The position numbers and the translations under genes are program-made. A stretch of 64,000 bases of DNA, from the NCBI RefSeq assembly GCF_010183535.1, contig NC_071332.1, positions 13,454,001 to 13,518,000 on the forward strand, written 5' to 3'. The notes beneath the pieces are model-generated. The model saw nothing but the letters and a program-made list of their open reading frames with translations, was not told the DNA's origin and did not search any database. Position 1 is the first letter of the stretch. Each line of letters starts with the position of its first letter. The stretch comes from Caenorhabditis remanei. Lineage: Eukaryota > Nematoda > Chromadorea > Rhabditida > Rhabditidae. Shown here piece by piece: positions 1 through 9,851 of the stretch.

Positions 1-1374
1 CAGGAAGATGAAGCTCTGCTGCAATTTTTGATCGAAAATTCTTCAAAATATGATGAGATGGAAGTTTTCATGAAAGCCCAACAAATCGTGCCCGCACTCT
101 CTGAGAACACTGCTCTGGAACTCTTGCTAAGGTTTTTCATGCGGAATGAGAAAAAAAAAACCTGTTTGCAATTACAGATATCGTGAATATCTATATCCAA
201 TGATTACCGGTAAACCATTCAAGGAGACGTTCGAGTTGGATTCCGAACTTCGAAACAATACATCTTCATCACCCACGAAACCTTCTGATGAAGGTTTTCT
301 GACTTTTGAAGAAGATAAAGCTCTCTTGCAGTTTATTGTCGAGAATGCTCACCATTACGACCAATATGAAATTTTCGAAAAGGCGAGACAACAGTTTTCC
401 GCTCTTTCAGCAAAAACTGTGTTGGAATTGTACTTGAGGTAGTTTACCGGTTTAACAAATCTTATAATCAGCTAGAATTTCTGATCACTTTTTGAATTTC
501 AGTTCAATGAATGTTCACCGACTTTCCAAAAGCATGTTTCAGAAAAACGTGCAAATCGTGACTTCTAGCAATTGAAAAGTTTGATCGAAAATAGTTTTAT
601 GAGGTTCATTTTGTGAAATAGTAAATAGCATTTTATGAGTCAGATCTTATAAGATGTCTATGTTTCAAAAAGATCTACACTTTTTTTATGACAAACAATT
701 GAACAAACAATGAATTCTTAGTCATCAGTTTTTTTATGTTTTCAGAAACCATGAGTACTTGTTCCCATTGATGACTGGACAACCTTCTGAACACGTTTCC
801 TCATTGCATCCAGTTCTTCTCGAAAAAGAGTTCATCAACAAGGAGAAAAAAGAAGAGGAATCCTTCACTGTTGAACAGGACACAACTCTTCTGACGTTCG
901 TGATTGACAACGCATCTAAATACGATGAAACGGAATGTTTTTTGAAGGCAACACAACTTGAGCCCACTTTGAGTGGCTTTTCTGCCCTTGAGCTTTATCT
1001 GAGGTTAACGTGTTGCCAGTCAAAGTGTTTACATAATTTCAATTTAGATACTACGAACATCTTTTCCCACTGATAACTGGTCAAGATTATAAACGTCTGG
1101 ATCTGTTCCCGAGGTGGAATAAATTTACCTTAATTCATGAATTGAGAGCTTTTCAGAAACCAAGAATGCCTATTCCCTTTGTCAACGGAACTACCTTCGC
1201 AACTGTCAAACGAAATTCCGTCACCTGTGAACTGTGTCCCATGCAAAGGGAGATGCCTTCCCAGAAAGCGGAATTGGATGGGAACGGTTTCAATCGACAA
1301 TAAGTTAGTATTAAATTCAATTTCTTTTCATTCAAATAATTACTTTCAGACGATCATCCAAAACTTGTCGTTAA
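1..1374 (+). CDS. repeated-module protein (5' truncated by window edge)
   Basis: Unrecognised gene, 3' part only. Inferred exons are 1-131, 178-438, 746-1003, 1048-1113, 1157-1303 and 1350-1374, with consistent phase. Exons alternate the same two blocks: a first-half block of the form LLxFIxxNAxKYDExExFxKAxQ followed by ALELYLR, and a second-half block EYLFPLMTGQ. Most introns fall at the same place, inside the Arg codon that ends LELYLR or just before it. This implies growth by exon duplication. The last exon is short, Cys/Lys/Arg-rich (CVPCKGRC) and ends at a TAA at 1372. The module loosely recalls nematode SPK domains, but I cannot confirm that. No signal peptide or membrane segment is visible in the part present. 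Function unknown. Confidence 0.6.
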
Positions 1375-1451
1375 CGTTGTTCCATTGCACAAACATCAAT
1401 TTGAACTGAACATAATGGCGATGCCTGAATTAATATTGTGATGCTTTAATA

Positions 1452-2934
1452 CAGTGCGCGTCATAAATATGTGCCACCCCCCAAAAATGAGTGTTCCGTG
1501 GAAACGAGAAATTTTCGGAAAAAGTGACTGTTATAATCAAATTCAGCGTGCAAAAAAACCTATATTCAGAAGTTTTTACGAAAATCTGCCGAAAATTAAG
1601 GCCAAGCCACGAAAAAATCGAAAAAACGACCGCGTCATAAATATGTGCCACCTCCAAAAAATTGAAATTTTTTTCAACTTTTCGTATTTTTTTCAAAGTT
1701 TTTTGAACTTTTCTTTTGTTTAACTGATTGTTTACTTCAAATCAATTAAAATTACTACGTTTTTCACTTGAAATTCATTTATTCACAACAATTTTTTATG
1801 CGATAATAGCCAAATTGTCGTATTTTTAGGGTTATTGAGATAAGAAAGTGCAAAATCTCAAAATATTAAATATATCAGGGTCTGAAAAAAATGATATGGA
1901 GTATTACTAATTCTATGACAAAAAATATTACGCTTACAGACTCCTAACCCGTTCGTTCAGGCATGTTGAATCTCGTATGAGATACCTTCTGCATGCCCAA
2001 ATGAGATTGGGCAGTCAAATTGTCGTCCTGGATGAGCTAGTACCAGATTTTTAATGTGTTCACACTCTTGCATGTAATTTCTAGATATTTTACTGATGAC
2101 TGAATGCCATTTAACTGATTCTTGACTCTGTCGAGGATTGTGAGTAGCTCCTGAATCCCAGGAACTGTGAGAAATCACGTATTTTGACATGTGTTGTCGG
2201 CAGGACTCTATTTTATACATATTTCTCGGATTCAGGAGCTACTCACAATCCTCGACAGAGTCAAGAATCAGTTAAATGGCATTCAGTCATCAGTAAAATA
2301 TCTAGAAATTACATGCAAGAGTGTGAACACATTAAAAATCTGGTACTAGCTCATCCAGGACGACAATTTGACTGCCCAATCTCATTTGGGCATGCAGAAG
2401 GTATCTCATACGAGATTCAACATGCCTGAACGAACGGGTTAGGAGTCTGTAAGCGTAATACTTTTTGTCATAGAATTAGTAATACTCCATATCATTTTTT
2501 TCAGACCCTGATATATTTAATATTTTTAGATTTTGCACTTTCTTATCTCAATAACCCTAAAAATACGACAATTTGGCTATTATCGCATAAAAAATTGTTG
2601 TGAATAAATGAATTTCAAGTGAAAAACGTAGTAATTTTAATTGATTTGAAGTAAACAATCAGTTAAACAAAAGAAAAGTTCAAAAAACTTTGAAAAAAAT
2701 ACGAAAAGTTGAAAAAATTTTCAATTTTTTGGAGGTGGCACATATTTATGACGCGGTCGTTTTTTCGATTTTTTCGTGGCTTGGCCTTAATTTTCGGCAG
2801 ATTTTCGTAAAAACTTCTGAATATAGGTTTTTTTGCACGCTGAATTTGATTATAACAGTCACTTTTTCCGAAAATTTCTCGTTTCCACGGAACACTCACT
2901 TTTGGGGGGTGGCACATATTTATGACGCGCACTG
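1452..2934. mobile_element. palindromic Tc1/mariner-type element, 1.48 kb
   Basis: Near-perfect inverted repeat with arms of about 700 bp and a central loop near 2160-2228 (centre 2193). It starts CAGTGCGCGTCATAAATATG and ends with the complement, with TA on each side (1450-1451 and 2935-2936), the duplication expected of Tc1/mariner insertion. No transposase is recognisable. Each arm carries an 80-odd-codon mirrored open frame (1957-2220 minus, 2184-2429 plus) with no known domain. The arms differ at scattered positions. Best read as a non-autonomous foldback element. Confidence 0.85.
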
Positions 2935-3094
2935 TAGTCCCATACGCTCTGAACTCAGTTATTCTGCTTTTTTGTACATATTCAATCTTTTTTATATTCT
3001 CAAGAGAAGAAGCCGTAACATAAATGAAGAACTTATTTATTGCCTTTCGTTTTAATATTGACAGTAGAAAACGCGTTAGAGTCCGCCACTCTGT

Positions 3095-3410
3095 CAGAGT
3101 TGCATGGAAGTGAAATTTTCTTATCCGGAAGTCGGAAGTCGGAAGTGAATTTTCTTATCCGGAAGTCGGAAGTCGGAAGTCGGAAGTGAATTTCCTTATC
3201 CGGAAGTCGGAAGTCGGAAGTCGGAAGCGATTTTCCTTATCCGGAAGTCGGAAGTCGGAAGTCGGAAGTAAAATTCCTTATCCGGAAGTCGGAAGTCGGA
3301 AGTCGGAAGTGATTTGTGTTATCCGGAAGTCGGAAGTCGGAAGTCGGAATGGAAAAAATGCCCGGAAGTCGGAAGTCGGAAGTCGGAAGTCGGAATTCCA
3401 TGCAACTCTG
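3095..3410. mobile_element. hAT-like MITE with satellite interior
   Basis: A 15-bp terminal inverted repeat, CAGAGTTGCATGGAA at 3095-3109 and its complement at 3396-3410, is flanked by an exact 8-bp direct repeat CACTCTGT (3087-3094 and 3411-3418). An 8-bp duplication and CAGAG-type ends fit the hAT superfamily. There is no coding capacity. The interior is almost wholly tandem repeat. Confidence 0.8.
3119..3395 (+). repeat. GGAAGTC satellite with ~40-bp higher-order unit
   Basis: Runs of two to four copies of the 7-mer GGAAGTC are separated by a spacer of the type GGAAGTGAATTTTCTTATCC, giving a higher-order period of about 40 bp. There are about seven higher-order units. The array lies wholly inside the hAT-like inverted repeats. 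Confidence 0.9.
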
Positions 3411-3418
3411 CACTCTGT

Positions 3419-4005
3419 GTTCGAAGATTAGGCAGTACCTAGAATATCCGAAGATGGTGGCAAACGAAAAACCGTAGTTGGAATAAAAGCAGAATATTTT
3501 AAAATTAAAAAATTATGTGGATACCATTGATCTACTCATCGTCGAATTATTGAAGAAATGTGACCTACGTGCGTGAAATGAAATGGCACAGTTTGTTCTC
3601 ACTATCAGTATTCATTCCTTTTAGAAATCAATTCATAATAAATCAGTGAAAAAGAATCAGGGTTACAGTATCTCCCACTGAATAACTGAATTAATTACAC
3701 AACAATTATTATGATCAGAAGTGAAGACGGTTCTAATTTTGTTGATTTGATTAAGGGTATACTCGATGTGGTAGTTTTTCGATTATACAGTTGCTCGAAA
3801 ATTCCTGTTCAGAAGATTTTCAAATTAATTTTTTTCCATTTTGAAACTGATTTTTATATTTTTCGTAGTTGTGAATATTGAAAAATTTATTGCAGATTTC
3901 CTATAATAGAAGAATAATCAATATAGGTTCTTTGAAAAAAAAGTATACGTAATGAACATTGGAAGAAAAATAGGCATTTACACGGCACCAGTATTCGTTC
4001 TTCAT
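3419..4005. other. intergenic, no gene seen
   Basis: AT-rich non-coding DNA between the hAT-like element and the end of the next minus-strand gene. I see no supported gene, RNA or repeat. Confidence 0.5.
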
Positions 4006-4900
4006 TCAATTATTCTCCGAATGGTCATAGTTCATTGTGGTAATGATGCGATTAACAATAGCCTCAAGGATCTGAGGAGTGACTCTCTGTAAAGAATAAA
4101 TATGATATATGCACTTTCTCATTGGAGAGCACCTACATTGAAATTTTGTCTAAAAATTTCACAGATATTTGAATTGACGCGGCTGAAGAAACGTTTGTTT
4201 TGAAGGGTACTCGCTAGTTTTAACAGAAAACCGGTTATCATGAAACCGCGATTCTCGTTCTGATCAGATGGTTCAGCGATTGGTTTTTGGGATCTCAGTT
4301 CTTGAAGAGATTGTTCAACTATCTCTCGAACGTCTTCTTCCGTAATTCCAGGAGTTGCGTGGAAGTAAGAAATGAGTGAGTGACGTATGTATAACCACGA
4401 GAGACCTGATTTTCGTTCAATTTACGGTATGCAAATCCATTTTCGATTTTGAAAATGTTGTTTACATTCTCTTTCAAGTTTACTCTATCTTCTGGTTTCA
4501 ATGAGATAGTTGCATGCAATATGAAACTAGCGATAAGATTTCCGCGATTATTATCATTTGGTCTGAAAGCTTTTGAGAGATATTTGAGAAGTTTTAAAGC
4601 AATTTTCAGATTTTAATACTCACTCCTTAAACTTCAACTCGGTCAGTGTCTTCACAAGCTTCTCCTCTCCTCCAAATTTTTTAATGAAGTATTCTTTGAG
4701 CCTGAATTCTTCTAATTAGTTTCCAAGTAATCATGTTCAACTTGATAAAACTTGTGCATGTATTCAAAATTGTCAGCTAACATTTTACATGTAACATTCT
4801 CTAAAGAACTCACTGGTTCACCATCTCCACAGAAGTCATTAAGAAATAATGGTTTCAGATCAAATTTCAAAATTGTCAGAAATTTTAAAAATTTATTCAA
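4006..4900 (-). CDS. unrecognised protein with an internally duplicated module
   Basis: Not recognised. Inferred minus-strand exons are 4900-4752, 4701-4624, 4562-4396, 4336-4137 and 4086-4006, all joining in phase with 46-60 nt introns, about 224 residues. The second half is a tandem duplication. RG(N/F)LIASF...VNNIFKIE followed by VSREDVREIV corresponds to RGFMITGF...VNSNICEIF followed by VTPQILEAIV. The N-terminal part has two Cys (DFCGDGE, VTCKML) and a Lys-rich stretch. There is no clear signal peptide. The start at 4900 is the first in-frame ATG and is uncertain. The phase consistency and internal repeat make a real gene likely; its function is unknown. Confidence 0.5.
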
Positions 4901-5654
4901 ATAGATATTTATTATATTTGAAAATATTTATATATGCGTACTTTTTATCTGTTTGTAATCAATAAAGTTGAAAAAACCACATTAAAATGTTGGAACTATA
5001 AACTTATGAGATATTGAAACAGTCACACAATATAAACAAAAGAAAAAGTTGAGTTTCGAATTTTCAGATTTATTGCTATTTCTTTCGACTTATTTGTAGT
5101 ATGGTATCTCTGAGAGAAAGTGATAAGATCTGAATAATTGTTGTCGAAAAAACAATGGAAACCGATTAGTTGTAGATGAATTTCATCTGAATAGACTTTT
5201 TTGCCAAAAAAAGTCATACGAATGAATCATAATTTTTGCTGGTGCATGTTTCTCTTTTGAATCGGGCAACTAATTTCAGCATTATTGAAGACTGATTTCC
5301 AAAGACTAATTTGCAGTGTAACTCACTCTTGTCTTTGACATAATCACATTGACTCATAGATAATAAAAACTAATTCATAATCATGATATCATCTTCAAAT
5401 TACAGATAACAAATTCCAAATTGATTCCTTGATTTGTCCTCTCTATGACTAACACCACCTGTTCTAGATCAATACTCAAACAAAAAATCAGAGAGGAGGA
5501 GGTGAAGATACTAAACTGAAAATGTTAAACTGATAAGAGTGAAAGGAAAACTAGAAAAAGTATTTGCTTAAAGAGGAAACCAAAACGAAGTGGTTTTATT
5601 GTCATTCCAGCCAAAATTTCTCATTTCTAACACTTTTTCGTTCAGTTTTCCGGG
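4901..5654. other. intergenic / cathepsin B upstream region
   Basis: Non-coding AT-rich DNA. The short open frames here show no domain or coding bias. It includes the GATA-type site at 5529-5538 listed separately. Confidence 0.5.
5529..5538 (+). promoter_or_regulatory. extended GATA site (ACTGATAAGA)
   Basis: ACTGATAAGA lies about 125 bp upstream of the cathepsin B start. In Caenorhabditis this extended GATA sequence is the usual site for intestinal GATA factors such as ELT-2, which fits a gut protease. The match is seen directly; its use is inferred. Confidence 0.5.
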
Positions 5655-6930
5655 ATGGTTTCGAAATTTTTCGTGAGTTTTTTTCCTTTTTTTATACTTC
5701 AGCCCTGATTTATAGTTTGAAGCTGGATTTTCAATTTGTGATATTTCCGTTTGACATTCCACATTTAACATTGCAGATCCAATTGTTCCTCCTATCCACC
5801 ACCTACGCCTTCGTAGTTCAAGAAAACTACGCTCCTCCTGCGTTGACGACACATCTCACTGGAAAAGCACTTGTAGATCACATTAATACTGCTCAAACCT
5901 CCTGGCTCGCCGAGCACAATGACATCTCTGATTCTGAAATGAAGTTCAAAGTTATGGATGAAAGATTTGCAGATCCTCTTCCGGAAGAGGAGAGTGGCGA
6001 GATTCTTGTCAGCGGGGAAATCGTTCCGGAGCCAATTCCAGACACATTCGATGCAAGAGAAAACTGGCCCGACTGCAAATCCATCAAATTAATTCGTAAC
6101 CAAGCAACCTGTGGATCTTGTTGGGCTTTCGGTGCGGCTGAAGTGATCTCTGATCGTATTTGTATTCAATCGAATGGAACTCAACAACCAATTATTTCTG
6201 TGGAAGATATTCTTTCGTGTTGTGGAACCACATGTGGAAAAGGATGTCAGGGAGGGTATAGTATTGAGGCAATGAGATTTTGGAAGTCCAATGGAGCAGT
6301 TACCGGAGGAGATTACAGTGGGAACGGATGCATGCCGTATTCATTCGCTCCATGTCAAAAATCTCCATGTGTTGAGTCAACAACGCCCACTTGCAAGACC
6401 ACTTGCCAATCTTCATACACGACTGCAAACTATACAACGGATAAACATTACGGTACCTCTGCCTACAGACTAGCAACCACTACTAACGCCGTCTCAACTA
6501 TCCAGTACGAAATCTATCATAATGGACCAGTTGAGGCCTCTTACAAAGTATATGAAGATTTCTATCAATACAAATCAGGAGTTTATCATTATGTCTCGGG
6601 AAAACTTGTTGGGGGACACGCAGTTAAAATTATTGGATGGGGAACTGAAAATGACGTTGACTACTGGCTGGTTGCCAATTCTTGGGGAATCAAATTTGGA
6701 GAAGGCGGATTTTTCAAAATTAGAAGAGGTACCAATGAATGTCAAATCGAATCAAATGTGGTGGCTGGAGTTGCAAAGTTAGGAACCGTGAGTTTAAATT
6801 TTCGACCTTAAAATATATTAATATCGGAAATTTTCAGCACGCTGAAAAGGGAGATGACGATGACGGTTCAGCAACATCCTGCAGTTTTGTGATGTGTACA
6901 TTGATGATGCTCACGTTTTATTTGTTCTGA
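5655..6930 (+). CDS. cathepsin B-like cysteine protease
   Basis: Papain-family (C1A) cathepsin B-like protease, 373 aa. Exons are 5655-5672, 5777-6787 and 6838-6930. I chose the ATG at 5655 because its 6-codon exon splices in phase to make a good signal peptide (MVSKFFIQLFLLSTTYAF). A propeptide follows; the mature domain begins near PDTFDARENW. Catalytic Cys121 (CGSCWAF), His287 (GGHAV) and Asn307 (ANSWG) are present. The occluding-loop region (CQKSPC to CKTTC) lacks the paired His that give cathepsin B its carboxydipeptidase activity, so an endopeptidase is more likely. The last exon adds an acidic linker (GDDDD) and a hydrophobic C-terminus (TLMMLTFYLF) that could be a GPI-anchor signal or membrane tail, unusual for the family. 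The upstream GATA site suggests gut expression. Confidence 0.93.
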
Positions 6931-7660
6931 AAAGGTGTGCTCACCTGATAACTTTAGGTCGTTGTCATCTAAACGGGCATAAAAATGAATTCTTGAATTG
7001 TGCACAATTTTTTTGTGAAAGTAATTTATTAATTTGAAATAAAATGGGTCGAATTTTGATTTTTCTGTAACACAAGATTTACAAGAAGCAGAACATAGAA
7101 TTTTATAATTTTGGATGGATTGTTGTTATTCCTACTTTTTAGCAGTTTATGTTGCTGTCGTTGTTTAAAAAGAATTGGCTTTCTAGATCAAAAACTTTAG
7201 TGTTTTAACAAAGCATTTTGATTATCTGATATTTACACCATGATTTTTTACTTGAAAAATGTACTTGTAACAGTGCAATCAAAAAGTCCCTAGAGAAATC
7301 AAAAGGTAATATGAAATGTACGACTTCTTTCGGAACTTGTATGAAGAGAGATATCTAAGCTTTTGATTTGCTCAAATCCATTACCTGAATCTCAGTTGTT
7401 TTCAACTTCACCACAATATCAATTTGTCACTGACTCCTCATACATCTCCACCACTAAAACTCCGAATAACAAAATTTCGAAAGTGCCAATTAGACGAGAT
7501 TCCCTATAGACAAGAGAGAGTGTCTGTCTCTCAACATATCTCTTTTTATCACTAATAACCCCTTCCCCTCTTCCAATTTTCTCACGACTCATTTCCCCAT
7601 TTTTCCTCTTTTTTTCTTCTTGTTCCCACCTTTTTGGCTCGTATTCTCCCCCGTTGAAAC
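6931..7660. other. intergenic, no gene seen
   Basis: About 730 bp between cathepsin B and a receptor gene. A pyrimidine-rich stretch (about 7555-7655) just before the receptor start makes a spurious antisense open frame. An AATAAA-type poly(A) signal lies near 7038. Confidence 0.5.
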
Positions 7661-9453
7661 ATGAATTCTTGCTCGACGAAATGGCTCCACATAACTTTTT
7701 ACGCGGAAAGTGTCGGATTTCTTCTCTCGATTGCTGCAAACTGTGTCCTGTTGATTGCAATTTCTGATAAATCAAGGAAGACATTTGGGAACTACAAATA
7801 CCTGATGATGGCGTTCTCCGTACTTGGGATGTTCTACTCCACTTGCAATTTCATCAGCAAACCGGTCAGTTCTGAAAAAGTTATTTCATTTTTTCATGTA
7901 AAAAAAACAATTTCAGAACGTGCATATAACAGAAAATTCATTCATTGTGTTTACCGTTTTGAGATACTCAAAGTTAAACAAATTCCTTGGTTCGATTGCA
8001 GTTGGTGAGTATGGTATAAAACAGTTTCAAATGTGCATTGTGTATTAAAAATGGCTCCAACTAAATCCACTCAAAATAATTCTAATCATCTCTACGTCTC
8101 TCATTTTCTTGCTAATTTTTTTAGTTTGGTTGGAGCTCACTTGTAGAAACCTAGTCGTTATTCGAAATATTAGAATTCTCGAAACGCCTAATATGTAAGT
8201 TTCGAAATACAAAAATTGATGTAAGAGCACTGGGTTGGTTGAAAACAAACATTTATTTGAGAAACAAGTTCCAAATCCAAACATTTCTAGTCTATATCGT
8301 TCGAAACGATCAGAATGACGAAAAATCTGTCTGATTTCAGCAAAATGCCAAGTAATATTCGTCACTACTGGCGTGATAATAGTACGCCACCAACATATAT
8401 CATTTGTCTGCGAAATAGAAAACTCAAAACATGTTTTTGGAATCTGAGAAAAACAGGAAATGATATTTTGATTTGAGTCAAATTTGAAAACCGAATGTAA
8501 CATTAAGCTGAAACAGATAGGTATTGTGCAAGTTTTTGATAGTGGACATAGAATAAGGAAGTTCAATAATTCGAATGTTTTTAAATTTTCCACTTGACAA
8601 AGCATGCTATTTTATTTCAGGAATATACAGTTCGTGTTATGCAATGATGCTCTCTCTCCTCTCCATTCATTTCTTCTATCGGTACACTTCTGTCACTGCA
8701 CCTCTATACTTGGCTTCCCGCTTCTCTTCCAAATCCTTCATATTCTGGACTTTATTTGTTGTCGTGTACTCTGGTATCTTTGGATGTTCGAGTTACTTTT
8801 TATGCGGGCCAACAGAGAGCAAAGATAGAGAAATGGAAATAGAATTTCAAAATTCCTATTGCTTGAAGCCTGAAGAGTATGCTTATCTTGGCCCACAATA
8901 TTATTATAAAAACGTGGAAAATGGAGAAAGATTATTTCACGCTCCGTCTTTTATTGGTATTGGAATCCAGACGTTTCTGATGAGTTCTACTTTTATTTTC
9001 GTTATCTTCTTCGGATGCCGCACGTACAGTGTCTTGAAGGAAAATGGATTGACTTGTTATGCATCGAAAGAACTTCAGAAACAACTATTCAAGACTCTGA
9101 TTATCCAAACTATCATCCCTACAATATTCATGTATTTGCCTGGGTCAATTATGTTTTATCTACCAATGTTTGGTGTAAAAATTGAGACGATGGCCAATTC
9201 AATTCCAGTTTTTGTGGCTATTTATCCGTGTCTTGAACCTCTCGTAGCAATTATGTGCATCAAGTCTTTGAAGTTGAGAAGTTCGAGTGAGTTGAGAATC
9301 AAAAAAATGGATCTGATGATGGGAAGATGATCTGAAATTCTTTCAGACAAGATGTGCTGCTCCCGAAACCGTCGTAGGAAAGTCGGCGTCCTTGTGGCAA
9401 GTACAAGCAATTCAGTAGTCTTCTCAATGCAAGAATTCACTGTTCCCTCTTGA
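7661..9453 (+). CDS. Str-superfamily seven-transmembrane chemoreceptor
   Basis: Predicted chemosensory G-protein-coupled receptor of the nematode Str superfamily, 354 aa. Exons are 7661-7864, 7917-8004, 8621-9286 and 9347-9453. The four-exon layout, including an 88-nt second exon and a 666-nt third exon, is shared with paralogues at 11835-13003, 44693-45980, 50288-51436 and 51616-54557, so they arose by duplication. Family marks are KWLHITFYAE, FGNYKYLM and YSTCNF near the N-terminus, YAMMLSLLS and FYRYTSVTAP in the middle, and QLFKTLIIQTIIPT plus YPCLEPLVA near the end. The tail is short, basic and Cys-containing. Intron 2 is 616 nt, against about 46-80 nt in most paralogues. It may sense environmental chemicals; the ligand is unknown. 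Confidence 0.87.
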
Positions 9454-9851
9454 ATTCTTCTCATTTCAAACCATTTGTTTTGTTTCTCCAATTCTTGACC
9501 ATCTGACATCATCACTGAAATTGCTTATCTTTCGTTCCTCTTCTTTAATCTTCCTAATTCGATATATCAAATGTCTAGCTGTCAGACAAGAGACAAAAAG
9601 AACCGACAATTTCACAAAGATCTTTGACTTTTTCACTTCTTTCTATTTCCCTTTTTCTCTATTTCTCCCCGATTCTCCCACAAAATGAAAACATTGTTTT
9701 GTTTTGACCTTTGAGTTTACATTATTTTCAATATGATACCGGAGTGGTGATAATCGTGATTAATGATAAGACCACTGTGTTCTCTTCCCTTTTTTGATAG
9801 GTTGGATTATAAAAAGAGAGTAGAGGGAGAGGTTTTTGAATCGTTAAAAAA
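9454..9851. promoter_or_regulatory. P450 upstream region with GATA sites
   Basis: Non-coding region before the P450. It holds TGATAA (9748-9753), TGATAAG (9764-9770) and a TATA-like TTATAAAAAG near 9807-9816, about 40 bp before the ATG. GATA sites suggest intestinal expression, usual for xenobiotic P450s. Sites are seen; function is inferred. Confidence 0.4.

Noticed and set aside
1957..2429. Protein-coding genes inside the 1.48-kb palindrome
   Set aside because: Both frames are the same sequence in opposite arms of a foldback element, with no family similarity.
3087..3418. CRISPR-like array (regular repeats and spacers)
   Set aside because: Repeats are a 7-mer satellite with near-constant spacers inside hAT-type ends in a nematode genome.
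7419..7784. 121-codon antisense frame over the first receptor start
   Set aside because: Shadow of a polypyrimidine leader and the receptor exon.
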